NCBI GenBank assembly: GCA_021796155.1
Contig: JAJYOO010000068.1
Span: forward strand, 1-9,449
Source of the DNA: Chloroflexota bacterium
GTDB taxonomy: Bacteria; Chloroflexota; Anaerolineae; Anaerolineales; Villigracilaceae
DNA length: 9,449 nucleotides
Direction: 5' to 3'
The notes beneath the pieces are model-generated. The model did not search any database, was not told the DNA's origin, and saw only the letters and a list, made by a program, of their open reading frames with translations. The position numbers and the translations under genes are program-made. Shown in pieces: positions 1 through 6,330 of the stretch (positions are counted from its first letter, which is position 1; each line of letters begins with the position of its first letter).

Positions 1-13
1 CCAAAGCATGTAA

Positions 14-19
14 AGGGAG
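14..19 (+). promoter_or_regulatory. Ribosome binding site AGGGAG ahead of the carboxyltransferase gene
   Basis: A good purine-rich site (AAAGGGAGA at 12-20) sits just after an in-frame TAA at 11-13. It lies 27 bases before the first in-frame ATG at 47, too far for normal initiation, but 9 bases before an in-frame ATC at 29. The codons at 29-46 read I-N-H-L-R-E, which looks like the usual N-terminus of this protein family, so translation may begin upstream of the ATG. The TAA at 11-13 could also be the end of a preceding gene cut by the window edge. Confidence 0.5.
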
Positions 20-46
20 AATCCAAAGATCAACCATCTGCGTGAA

Positions 47-1561
47 ATGCGGACAAAGTCGCGTCTTGGAGGCGGCGAGGCGCGCATCGAAGCACAGCAC
101 AAGAAAGGCCGCTTGACGGCGCGTGAACGCATTGATCTTTTGCTTGATAAAGGTTCATTCCGCGAAGTGGATGCTTTTGTCGAACATCGCACACATGACT
201 TCGGGCTTGAAGATCAAAAATTTTTAGGCGACTCGGTCGTCACCGGCTGGGGCACGATTGAAGGCCGGCTTGTTTATGTTTTCTCGCAAGACTTTACAGT
301 TTTTGGCGGATCGCTTGGTGAAGTGCACGCCGCCAAGATTTGCAAGATCATGGATATGGCCACGCGCACTGGCGCACCTTTGATCGGCTTGAACGACTCA
401 GGCGGAGCGCGCATTCAGGAGGGTGTTGTATCGCTTGGCGGTTATGCGGATATTTTCCTGCGCAACACGCTTGCATCCGGGGTCGTTCCGCAACTCAGCG
501 CCATCATGGGACCATGCGCGGGCGGCGCGGTTTATTCGCCAGCTCTTACTGATTTTATTTTCATGGTCCGAAATTCATCTTATATGTTTGTGACTGGGCC
601 GGATGTTGTCAAAGCTGTCACCCATGAAGATGTTTCATTTGAAGATTTGGGCGGTGCCAGCGTCCACGCGGAAAAATCGGGTGTGTGCCACATGGTCGGC
701 GACAGCGAAGCGGACACGTTATTCCTAATGCGTAAATTGCTTGGGTATCTCCCGCAGAACAACATGGAAGATCCGCCATTCGTCCAAACGGGAGACGACC
801 CATTTCGAATGGAAGAAGAACTGGCAAACATCGTCCCCGACGCGCCGGACAAACCTTACGATATCAAAGACGCGATCCGCTTGATCTTCGATAATGGTCA
901 GTTTTTTGAAGTCCACGAAAATTACGCGATGAACGTCGTTGTTGGTTTTGCGCGGCTGGGCGGACACTCGGTCGGGATCATTGCCAACCAACCCGCGGTC
1001 CTAGCCGGTGTGTTGGATATTGATGCGAGCGAAAAAGCGGCGCGCTTCGTGCGCGTCTGCGATTCATTCAACGTTCCAATCATCACCTTTGAAGATGTGC
1101 CCGGCTTCATGCCCGGAACAAATCAGGAACATCATGGAATCATCCGCTCCGGCGCGAAGCTTCTGTTTGCTTATTGTGAAGCAACTGTCCCTAAGCTGAC
1201 AGTAATCACACGCAAAGCTTATGGCGGCGCGTATTGTGTGATGTCATCCAAGCACATCCGCGGTGACGTGAATTTTGCCTGGCCCGGCGCAGAGATCGCG
1301 GTGATGGGACCGGATGGCGCGGTGAATATCATCTTTCGCAAGGAACTTGAAAATGCCAAAGACCCGGTAAAACGTAAAGCCGAGTTGGTCGCTGAATATC
1401 GTGAGAAATTTGCCAATCCATTTGTTGCGGCGGAACGCGGTTTTATTGATGATGTAATCGAACCAAAAGAAACGCGCCCGCGTTTGATCAATGCGCTCGA
1501 AATGCTGCAAAACAAGCGGCTGACTAACCCGCCAAAGAAACACGGAAACATCCCGCTCTAA
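47..1561 (+). CDS. pccB: Acyl-CoA carboxylase carboxyltransferase subunit (propionyl-CoA carboxylase beta type)
   Basis: This is the carboxyltransferase of a biotin-dependent acyl-CoA carboxylase. It moves the carboxyl group from carboxybiotin to acetyl-, propionyl- or a related acyl-CoA in the cytoplasm. At 504 residues it has the normal length for the family. The N-terminal crotonase-like half carries SGGARIQEG (118-126) and [16 protein letters not shown] (155-170), the acyl-CoA/oxyanion elements. The C-terminal half carries [10 protein letters not shown] and KAYGGAYC, the biotin side. Where propionyl-specific enzymes usually have Asp (GGAYD), this protein has Cys397. It is the first gene of an operon: biotin carboxylase starts 13 bases after its stop. 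The ATG at 47 is the first in-frame ATG, but the ribosome binding site and family resemblance suggest initiation a few codons earlier. The family is certain; the preferred substrate is not, and methylmalonyl-CoA decarboxylase alpha is a less likely alternative. Confidence 0.93.
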   Translation: MRTKSRLGGGEARIEAQHKKGRLTARERIDLLLDKGSFREVDAFVEHRTHDFGLEDQKFLGDSVVTGWGTIEGRLVYVFSQDFTVFGGSLGEVHAAKICKIMDMATRTGAPLIGLNDSGGARIQEGVVSLGGYADIFLRNTLASGVVPQLSAIMGPCAGGAVYSPALTDFIFMVRNSSYMFVTGPDVVKAVTHEDVSFEDLGGASVHAEKSGVCHMVGDSEADTLFLMRKLLGYLPQNNMEDPPFVQTGDDPFRMEEELANIVPDAPDKPYDIKDAIRLIFDNGQFFEVHENYAMNVVVGFARLGGHSVGIIANQPAVLAGVLDIDASEKAARFVRVCDSFNVPIITFEDVPGFMPGTNQEHHGIIRSGAKLLFAYCEATVPKLTVITRKAYGGAYCVMSSKHIRGDVNFAWPGAEIAVMGPDGAVNIIFRKELENAKDPVKRKAELVAEYREKFANPFVAAERGFIDDVIEPKETRPRLINALEMLQNKRLTNPPKKHGNIPL

Positions 1562-1574
1562 CGAGGAGCAACAC

Positions 1575-3086
1575 ATGTTCAAAAAAATCCTAGTGGCTAA
1601 TCGCGGTGAGATCGCCGTTCGCATTTTGCGAGCCTGCCGCGAGCTTGGAATTCCAACTGTGGCCGTTTTTTCGGAAGCGGACCGGAACGCACTACATGTC
1701 CGTTACGCGGATGAAGCTTATTTGCTCGGCCCTGCCCCATCGCGCGAGTCATATCTGCGTGCAGATAAGATCATTAACATTGCACGCAAATGTGGCGCGG
1801 ATGCGATTCATCCCGGTTATGGATTTTTAGCGGAGCGCGAGGCATTCGCCGCGGCTTGCATTGACGCGGGCATTACGTTCATTGGACCGAAACCATCTGC
1901 CATTGCGGCAATGGGCGACAAGATGACGGCGCGCAACACCGTCATGGCTGCGGGCGTGCCGGTTGTCCCGGGCACGGAAGGCAAAGGCAGTCTGAGAGAC
2001 GATGAGATTCTTGCGATGGCGCCGAAGATCGGTTTTCCACTGCTGATCAAAGCCTCAGCGGGCGGCGGCGGAAAAGGCATGAGAGAAGTGACGTCGCTCG
2101 AAGAAATGCCGACCCTGCTTGCGTCCGCACGACGCGAAGCGGAATCCGCGTTCGGCGATGGAAATGTCTATCTTGAGAAATTGGTCGAAGGCGCGCGCCA
2201 CATCGAAATCCAAATCCTTGCAGACCAGCATGGCAACGCGATTTATCTCGGCGAACGCGATTGCTCCATCCAGCGCCGCCATCAAAAATTGATCGAAGAG
2301 GCGCCATCGCCAATCATGGATGAAGAGCTGCGACGCAAAATGGGTTCTGTAGCAGTGAGGGCTGCGCAATCTGTTGAATACGTCAACGCCGGGACGATTG
2401 AATTTTTAGTTGACAAGGATAAGAATTTTTATTTCCTTGAGATGAACACGCGCCTGCAAGTTGAGCACCCCGTTACCGAACTTGTGACCGGCATTGACAT
2501 TGTCGCGGAACAAATCCGCATCGCCCGCGGGCGGCAGTTGAGTTACAAACAAGAAGACATTCGAATCAACGGACATGCCATTGAATGCCGCGTCAATGCC
2601 GAGGACCCGTATAACGGATTCATGCCCTCGACCGGGCGCGTCACGTTGAGCATTGTCCCGACCGGCCCCGGCGTCCGTGTGGACACGAGCGTTTATTCCG
2701 GTATCGACATCACACCGTTCTACGATCCAATGATCGCCAAGCTAATTGTGTGGGGCGAGACGCGCGGCCAGGCCATCTTGCGGATGCGACGCGCGCTCGA
2801 AGAGTATCGCATTGTCGGCGTGCGGACAAACATCCCGTTCCATCAAACTATGATGGACTCGCACCGCTTCATGGGCGGACAATATGACACGCGCTTTGTC
2901 GAGGAGCGTTTCTCGATGCCCGAGGTGGAAGAATCCCGCGTGGTGCATCACCCGGAAATCGCGGCGGCGTTTGCCACGCTGGTCGCGCATCACAAAGCGC
3001 AGCGCTCGTCGGAATTCGTCATGCGGAACGAACGCGACACCAGCAACTGGAAATGGGTTGGCCGCTGGGAACGACTGCATCGCTAG
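1575..3086 (+). CDS. accC: Biotin carboxylase subunit of acyl-CoA carboxylase
   Basis: It carboxylates the biotin of the carrier protein using ATP and bicarbonate, the first half-reaction of the carboxylase. The order is the standard one: N-terminal domain from MFKKILVANRGEIAVR (1-16), ATP-grasp domain with the glycine-rich loop KASAGGGGKGM (159-169), CSIQRRHQKLIEEAPSP (230-246), the metal/ATP and catalytic segment EMNTRLQVEHPVTE (289-302), and the C-terminal domain with NGHAIECRVNAEDP (332-345). All the core catalytic motifs look intact. At 503 residues it is about 50 longer than stand-alone E. coli-type AccC. The extra C-terminal tail is rich in His, Arg and Trp, and I assign it no function. 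A GAGGAG ribosome binding site lies 7 bases before the ATG. It lies 13 bases after the carboxyltransferase gene and 34 bases before the carrier gene, so co-expression and complex formation are likely. Confidence 0.95.
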   Translation: MFKKILVANRGEIAVRILRACRELGIPTVAVFSEADRNALHVRYADEAYLLGPAPSRESYLRADKIINIARKCGADAIHPGYGFLAEREAFAAACIDAGITFIGPKPSAIAAMGDKMTARNTVMAAGVPVVPGTEGKGSLRDDEILAMAPKIGFPLLIKASAGGGGKGMREVTSLEEMPTLLASARREAESAFGDGNVYLEKLVEGARHIEIQILADQHGNAIYLGERDCSIQRRHQKLIEEAPSPIMDEELRRKMGSVAVRAAQSVEYVNAGTIEFLVDKDKNFYFLEMNTRLQVEHPVTELVTGIDIVAEQIRIARGRQLSYKQEDIRINGHAIECRVNAEDPYNGFMPSTGRVTLSIVPTGPGVRVDTSVYSGIDITPFYDPMIAKLIVWGETRGQAILRMRRALEEYRIVGVRTNIPFHQTMMDSHRFMGGQYDTRFVEERFSMPEVEESRVVHHPEIAAAFATLVAHHKAQRSSEFVMRNERDTSNWKWVGRWERLHR

Positions 3087-3087
3087 T

Positions 3088-3120
3088 CGCCAGAGGACCA
3101 GAGACCATAAGGACCAAATT
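3088..3120 (+). repeat. Short GGACCA-type repeat in the operon gap
   Basis: The gap between the biotin carboxylase and carrier genes contains three imperfect copies of an AGAGGACC-like unit (AGAGGACCAG, AGACCATA, AAGGACCAAA). The last copy supplies the AAGGA ribosome binding site of the carrier gene. It may be a remnant of a simple repeat; the copies are short and the call is tentative. Confidence 0.3.
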
Positions 3121-3618
3121 ATGAAATATGTAACCACGATTGACGACAAGGAATTCATCGTTGATATTATTGATGAACAGCACATTAGCATCAACGACAA
3201 AGTGATGGCTGTGGACTTTCAATCTGTGAGCGGCCAACCGGTCTATTCGATGTTGATAGATGGAAAATCCTACGAAGCGTACGTTTACGAAGGCGAAGAG
3301 AACTGGCAGGTGCTTTTGCTTGGCCGGCAGTATCCGGCCAGCGTCGAAGATGAACGCGAGAAACGTTTGAAGTCCGCGGCGGGAGGCGCAGCACAGGCAG
3401 GCGGCGAATTCCAGTTGAAGTCGCCGATGCCGGGATTGGTGGTCGCCATCCCCGTGGAAGAAGGCCAGCAAGTCGAAAAAGGACAAGTGCTGGTCATCCT
3501 CGAATCAATGAAGATGCAAAATGAATTAAGGTCGCCGCGCGCCGGGAAAGTGGAACGCATCAAAGTAAAAGCCGGTGAAAGCGTGGAACAAAAACAAACG
3601 CTGCTTAGTGTGGCGTAG
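3121..3618 (+). CDS. Biotin carboxyl carrier protein of acyl-CoA carboxylase
   Basis: This 165-residue protein carries the biotin that shuttles between the two preceding subunits. The C-terminal biotinyl (lipoyl-like) domain starts at about residue 97 with FQLKSPMPGLVVAI. It holds the biotinylation motif ESMKM with the target lysine at 131, the usual 34 residues from the C-terminus. The first 85 or so residues are strand-rich (MKYVTTIDDKEFIVDI, then IDGKSYEAYVYEG). They resemble the BT interaction domain of propionyl-CoA carboxylase alpha, and a short Ala/Gly linker (AAGGAAQAGG) follows. Gene 2 plus gene 3 therefore equal a split PCC alpha chain. The reading frame is open far upstream, but the ATG at 3121 has an AAGGA site 7 bases before it and begins the recognisable domain, so I chose it. 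Transcription probably comes from upstream of the window's left part. Confidence 0.93.
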   Translation: MKYVTTIDDKEFIVDIIDEQHISINDKVMAVDFQSVSGQPVYSMLIDGKSYEAYVYEGEENWQVLLLGRQYPASVEDEREKRLKSAAGGAAQAGGEFQLKSPMPGLVVAIPVEEGQQVEKGQVLVILESMKMQNELRSPRAGKVERIKVKAGESVEQKQTLLSVA

Positions 3619-3626
3619 GCTCAAAA

Positions 3627-3669
3627 TTCAAAGGCGCAGAGAAATCACACTATTCTGCTTTCAAAGGCG
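3627..3669. repeat. 10-bp direct repeat TTCAAAGGCG in the convergent gap
   Basis: TTCAAAGGCG occurs at 3627-3636 and again at 3660-3669, with 23 bases between the copies. The gap separates two convergent genes. It also holds a weak GCAGA/TCTGC pairing (5 bp) but no convincing terminator hairpin. The left copy is part of an A-rich 'CAAAG' motif that recurs after another stop codon at about 7481. Confidence 0.4.
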
Positions 3670-3674
3670 GTTTG

Positions 3675-4352
3675 TTACCATACGCCGGGAACAAGACGAT
3701 ACTTTGTTTGAGCTGAATATTCAGCATAGCCGGGCAATTCGACACGCAAGGTTTGATCTTCCAACGTCGTGCGGGTTACAACCAAAACAGCGTATAGCGC
3801 GAAGCAAATCAAACCCCACAGGGAATCAAGCAGAAGCACCGCGCCAAGCATGGAAACCATCATGCCCAAATAACCCGGATGGCGGATGAACCGGTAAGGT
3901 CCTCCGCTTACCGCGGCATGTCCGCGTTCAGTCTGAATACGCACGACCTGCGAAAAGTATTGATTGCTGTACATTGCCCACAAAACAATGAAATAACCAG
4001 CAGCGAAAGCAAAGCCACCCAGCAGTCTCGCCCATAGCGGCAATGGAAGAGTCCAATTCCAGCGCTGATCGAGTCCGGCAAGAAGCAGCAGTCCAAGCGA
4101 CGGAATAGCAAGCAGGCGTGTGATCCATAAATCCCAAGCCTTGGCTCCGGCTGTCCCTTTGCTGCGTTCCTCGATAACTTCTTTTCGACGCGGAATCAGT
4201 ATGAATGAAGCCAGCGACAGCATAAGAACATATAAGCCAATATACCACCAGCCAGCGGACCAACTTAATGATCCTGCGCCGACGAACAGGAACAGCGCCT
4301 GGATGATTGTAAGCCCTAGCAATTGAAGTATTCTCAACAAAATTGGGGACAT
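3675..4352 (-). CDS. ICMT/PEMT-type integral membrane methyltransferase
   Basis: This 225-residue membrane protein belongs to the isoprenylcysteine carboxyl methyltransferase / phospholipid methyltransferase family, which uses S-adenosylmethionine to methylate membrane-embedded substrates. Hydrophobic segments lie at about 8-28, 33-53, 79-95, 109-128 and 162-193. The family signature GPYRFIRHPGY is at 151-161. The C-terminal ED and E..LPGYAEY..Q..YRLVPGVW pattern (198-225) also fits; in the family these regions bind SAM. Bacterial members usually have unknown substrates, so a protein prenylcysteine target should not be assumed. An AAGGAG site lies about 8 bases before the ATG, and the gene follows the nuclease-like gene by 31 bases, suggesting it is the last gene of a minus-strand operon. 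The fatty acid hydroxylase upstream makes a lipid or quinone-like substrate an attractive guess. Confidence 0.85.
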   Translation of the reverse strand: MSPILLRILQLLGLTIIQALFLFVGAGSLSWSAGWWYIGLYVLMLSLASFILIPRRKEVIEERSKGTAGAKAWDLWITRLLAIPSLGLLLLAGLDQRWNWTLPLPLWARLLGGFAFAAGYFIVLWAMYSNQYFSQVVRIQTERGHAAVSGGPYRFIRHPGYLGMMVSMLGAVLLLDSLWGLICFALYAVLVVTRTTLEDQTLRVELPGYAEYSAQTKYRLVPGVW

Positions 4353-4383
4353 GCGGCATTCTCCTTATCACAACACAACAAAT

Positions 4384-4929
4384 TCATCCTTTTTCTTTAA
4401 ATGTCTTTGACAGCACCAACTCCAACTTTGTAACCAATTCTTCGGCGTTAGAAAATGCATCAATGACAATTGCTCCAATTTTTGAGTTACCTGTGAGCAA
4501 TGCAGATTTTATTTTCATCGCTTTATTTTGAAGGTATCGGTTGCGTTCTTTATGGCAGGCTTCACTCTTACCGATCACAATCAGCGTTGTCCACTCACCC
4601 ACCAATAATTCTCTTTTCCCCTCGAAACAAATATGCCCACCTAACAATACTCCAAACACATCACCCAAGAAGGTCTTGGGCCGATCATTCGTTTCTTCTA
4701 TTTCGATAAGAGCCGCCGCCTTGGAAGAATTTTTTTCAACAATGGCGATATCCAGCTGACTCAGTTCAGCATCGCGACCATATGTTTCTCCAAACCACGA
4801 AACAATTTTTCCCACATTTTCTCGTTTCAAACTATGATCGGAAAGCACATCGAAGCTCTCCGATTCAAAATGCTTTGACAGAATGTCTGCTACATCAGCA
4901 GTCAATCGGCCATGTGGTTTATCATTCAT
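4384..4929 (-). CDS. Unrecognised protein with a possible PD-(D/E)XK nuclease-like core
   Basis: This 181-residue, apparently soluble protein is not one I recognise by name. An acidic, strand-flanked pattern is visible: QLDIAIV with Asp60, then ALIEIEET with Glu76 and Glu78 (D-x15-E-x-E). This matches the active-site layout of PD-(D/E)XK nucleases in which Glu replaces the final Lys, as in BamHI. A conserved-looking RPKTFLGDVFG segment (83-93) and a strand TTLIVIG (114-120) follow. No membrane segment or signal peptide is seen. The gene is AT-rich: three 60-base samples counted by hand gave about 38-45% GC, against 58-62% in samples from neighbouring genes, which hints at horizontal acquisition. 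An AAGGAAGG site precedes the ATG. It lies between the 102-residue gene (45 bases) and the methyltransferase (31 bases). The nuclease reading is an inference; a non-catalytic relative is possible. Confidence 0.6.
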   Translation of the reverse strand: MNDKPHGRLTADVADILSKHFESESFDVLSDHSLKRENVGKIVSWFGETYGRDAELSQLDIAIVEKNSSKAAALIEIEETNDRPKTFLGDVFGVLLGGHICFEGKRELLVGEWTTLIVIGKSEACHKERNRYLQNKAMKIKSALLTGNSKIGAIVIDAFSNAEELVTKLELVLSKTFKEKG

Positions 4930-4974
4930 TTCTGTTCCCTTCCTTTGCTAGCCTCCGTACAAGTTATAGCAAGG

Positions 4975-5283
4975 TCATATCGCACTTTCGGGAAACAGCG
5001 CAGACCATGCGCGTTCATCTCCTGCCAACAGGCCCAGCCCTGATCGCGTCGGTTTTTCGCAGGGTTCTGCATCGAAGATTTTTGCCACATCCAGCGCGGC
5101 GGGCGTGAAATATGCGACGACTTCGCATTGCAGGCGGCCTTCCGACTCATAGCGCGTGAAAATTGCCATGTTGTCTGGCCTTCCCGCGGCGTTGAACCGT
5201 TTCAGAAATGCTTCCTCGATTTCGGCGGCAGGCGTGACTGCCGTTATTCCATCACCCAGAATAACTGAATACCATGTGTCCAA
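4975..5283 (-). CDS. Small conserved-looking protein of unknown function, TTG start
   Basis: This 102-residue protein has no domain I can name. It has no membrane segment or signal peptide, and contains Cys53 and Cys75. It looks like a single compact alpha/beta domain: strand WYSVILGDGI, helix AAEIEEAFLKRF (19-30), strand MAIFTRYE, strand QCEVVAYFT, helix, and a C-terminal GLGLLAGD..W..LFP motif (82-98). The composition and motif ending look like a real conserved protein. An in-frame TAG lies one codon before the TTG, so TTG is the only plausible start that keeps the WYSVILGDG strand. GAGGAG lies 10 bases ahead of it. The coding sequence is GC-rich (about 58% in one 60-base sample), unlike the AT-rich gene 45 bases downstream. 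I am fairly sure it is coding and unsure of any function. Confidence 0.65.
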   Translation of the reverse strand: MDTWYSVILGDGITAVTPAAEIEEAFLKRFNAAGRPDNMAIFTRYESEGRLQCEVVAYFTPAALDVAKIFDAEPCEKPTRSGLGLLAGDERAWSALFPESAI

Positions 5284-5409
5284 CCGCTAACGACTCCTCG
5301 CTATGCGCTCCTGCGCTACAAATTTCGACAGAAAGAATCGGTTCATAGGTGGCAATCATCAATCTGCTCACAGTCCATGATATTTTCATCCGCGCAACTT
5401 TTACGCTTT

Positions 5410-6054
5410 TCAATCAACTCCTTGCGTACGGAAGACCCAATCCCATACCGGCGAGCTGACGCCAAAGCGGGTGCCCGGATCTTTATAATGATGCTGCATG
5501 TGATATCGCTTGACGTATTTTGCATATCCTGAACGCATCGGAAAATGATGCGTGGCGTAATGAGTCAGGTCGTAGATCAAATATCCGATCAAGAAGCCGG
5601 ACGTCAATGGTGCTACCCATTGCAAGGACTTGAGCAAAACGGCTAGGATCAGATAGAACAACCCGGAAAAAATAATGAACGCCGGAACGCTGACCGGCAA
5701 CGGCATCACCAGACGCGTTTTCACCTGCGGCTGTGCATGGTGGATACCGTGGAAGAGAAAGAGCATCCGTTCCTGGCGCGGACTGGTTGGTTTATGATGA
5801 AAAAGAAAGCGGTGCAGCGTGTACTCGGTCAGTGTCCAAAGGAAAAGGCCGATCAGAAAACCGAGAGGAATATAAACTGGAAAGTCCGGGCCGGAAGCAC
5901 TTGTTACAGCATAGACCATCAACAGGATCGCTATCGGCAGCCACAAAATGATGATGGTCACCGGGCTGATATGGGTAAAGAATTCCAGAAAATCAGATTT
6001 GAATAGGCGGATGGGTTCCGCGTCGCGCTGGGTATCAATGGGCAAATGATTCAT
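5410..6054 (-). CDS. Fatty acid 2-hydroxylase-like di-iron membrane hydroxylase
   Basis: This 214-residue member of the fatty acid hydroxylase / sterol desaturase superfamily is a di-iron integral membrane enzyme that uses O2. The histidine clusters are complete: H81 with H86-H87 (HRFLFHH), H102 with H105-H106 (HGIHH), H165 with H169-H170 (HYATHH) and H185 with H188-H189 (HMQHH). The C-terminal FGVSSPVWDWVFRT (197-210) matches the ending typical of FA2H/SCS7-like alpha-hydroxylases rather than C4-sterol oxidases. Four or so hydrophobic segments occur at about 31-52, 60-77, 121-141 and 147-162. The cytochrome b5 domain of eukaryotic FA2H is absent, as is usual in bacteria. It is the first of four minus-strand genes, with 126 bases to the next. 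Its likely job is 2-hydroxylation of a lipid acyl chain, but substrate and electron donor cannot be read from the sequence. The ATG has only a weak AGG site 10 bases before it. Confidence 0.88.
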   Translation of the reverse strand: MNHLPIDTQRDAEPIRLFKSDFLEFFTHISPVTIIILWLPIAILLMVYAVTSASGPDFPVYIPLGFLIGLFLWTLTEYTLHRFLFHHKPTSPRQERMLFLFHGIHHAQPQVKTRLVMPLPVSVPAFIIFSGLFYLILAVLLKSLQWVAPLTSGFLIGYLIYDLTHYATHHFPMRSGYAKYVKRYHMQHHYKDPGTRFGVSSPVWDWVFRTQGVD

Positions 6055-6080
6055 ATTTGTTTGACCTGATTTTATTCCAC

Positions 6081-6150
6081 ACCCGTTGCGCCGACCAGTG
6101 TGTTAATTCATACAGATCATGATATCAAGTTGCGTCAGACTCGAACGGGT
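6081..6150. repeat. 7-bp inverted repeat ACCCGTT / AACGGGT
   Basis: ACCCGTT at 6081-6087 is repeated inverted as AACGGGT at 6144-6150, with 56 bases between. The inner region contains the palindrome ATCATGAT at 6116-6123. The right arm ends 6 bases before the AAGGAG of the tiny ORF. It could be an operator pair or a weak RNA stem; the arms are short enough for chance. Confidence 0.3.
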
Positions 6151-6166
6151 ACAACAAGGAGAATTC

Positions 6167-6223
6167 ATGTTTAAGATCAGAGCAAACCAGAGGGCTGCAA
6201 TCACGTCAGCAGCGCGGGTATAA
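6167..6223 (+). CDS. Possible 18-codon leader peptide or gene remnant
   Basis: An AAGGAG site at 6156-6161, 5 bases before an ATG, begins an 18-residue ORF ending in TAA (sequence MFKIRANQRAAITSAARV). The peptide is basic (four Arg or Lys) with no run of a single amino acid and no obvious attenuator hairpin after it. Its stop codon overlaps a perfect TATAAT at 6219-6224. It could be a leader peptide for the HD-GYP gene 134 bases downstream, the start of a lost gene, or chance. Only the quality of the ribosome binding site supports it. Confidence 0.25.
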   Translation: MFKIRANQRAAITSAARV

Positions 6224-6224
6224 T
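6219..6224 (+). promoter_or_regulatory. Candidate -10 box TATAAT for the HD-GYP gene
   Basis: A perfect TATAAT lies 132 bases before the HD-GYP ATG. The hexamer at 17-18 bases upstream (CTGCAA or TGCAAT) is a poor -35 match, so activity may need an activator. If used, the transcript would have a 5' leader of about 125 bases. Confidence 0.35.
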
Positions 6225-6330
6225 CGGCAAAGTTCACTGGAAACAAGAATGTATTGTTCTGCGTGTTGCTTTAGCAATATGAGCCGAACAAAGTCGCTTC
6301 GATACCCTGCGGGGGATGTACTTTTGTTCA

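Noticed and set aside
2884..3120. Open frame running upstream of the biotin carrier ATG, which could suggest a frameshifted fusion with biotin carboxylase
   Set aside because: The upstream translation is Arg/Ser-rich and unlike any carboxylase domain. The carrier has its own AAGGA site and ATG, and the carboxylase ends in its own frame with an unbroken tail.
3321..3340. GC-rich 7-bp inverted repeat TGGCCGG-N6-CCGGCCA inside the biotin carrier gene
   Set aside because: It lies fully in coding sequence (around L-G-R-Q-Y-P-A) with no T tract and no second gene start nearby, so it is probably chance.
3650..3889. Plus-strand open frame continuing past the carrier gene opposite the methyltransferase C-terminus
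   Set aside because: It is antisense to the conserved C-terminal motif of the methyltransferase and its product resembles nothing; it is a shadow frame.
5284..5409. A possible small minus-strand ORF (start near 5387) in the gap between the hydroxylase and the 102-residue gene
   Set aside because: There is no ribosome binding site before its ATG and it runs out of frame into the next gene. I see nothing else clear in this 126-base gap.
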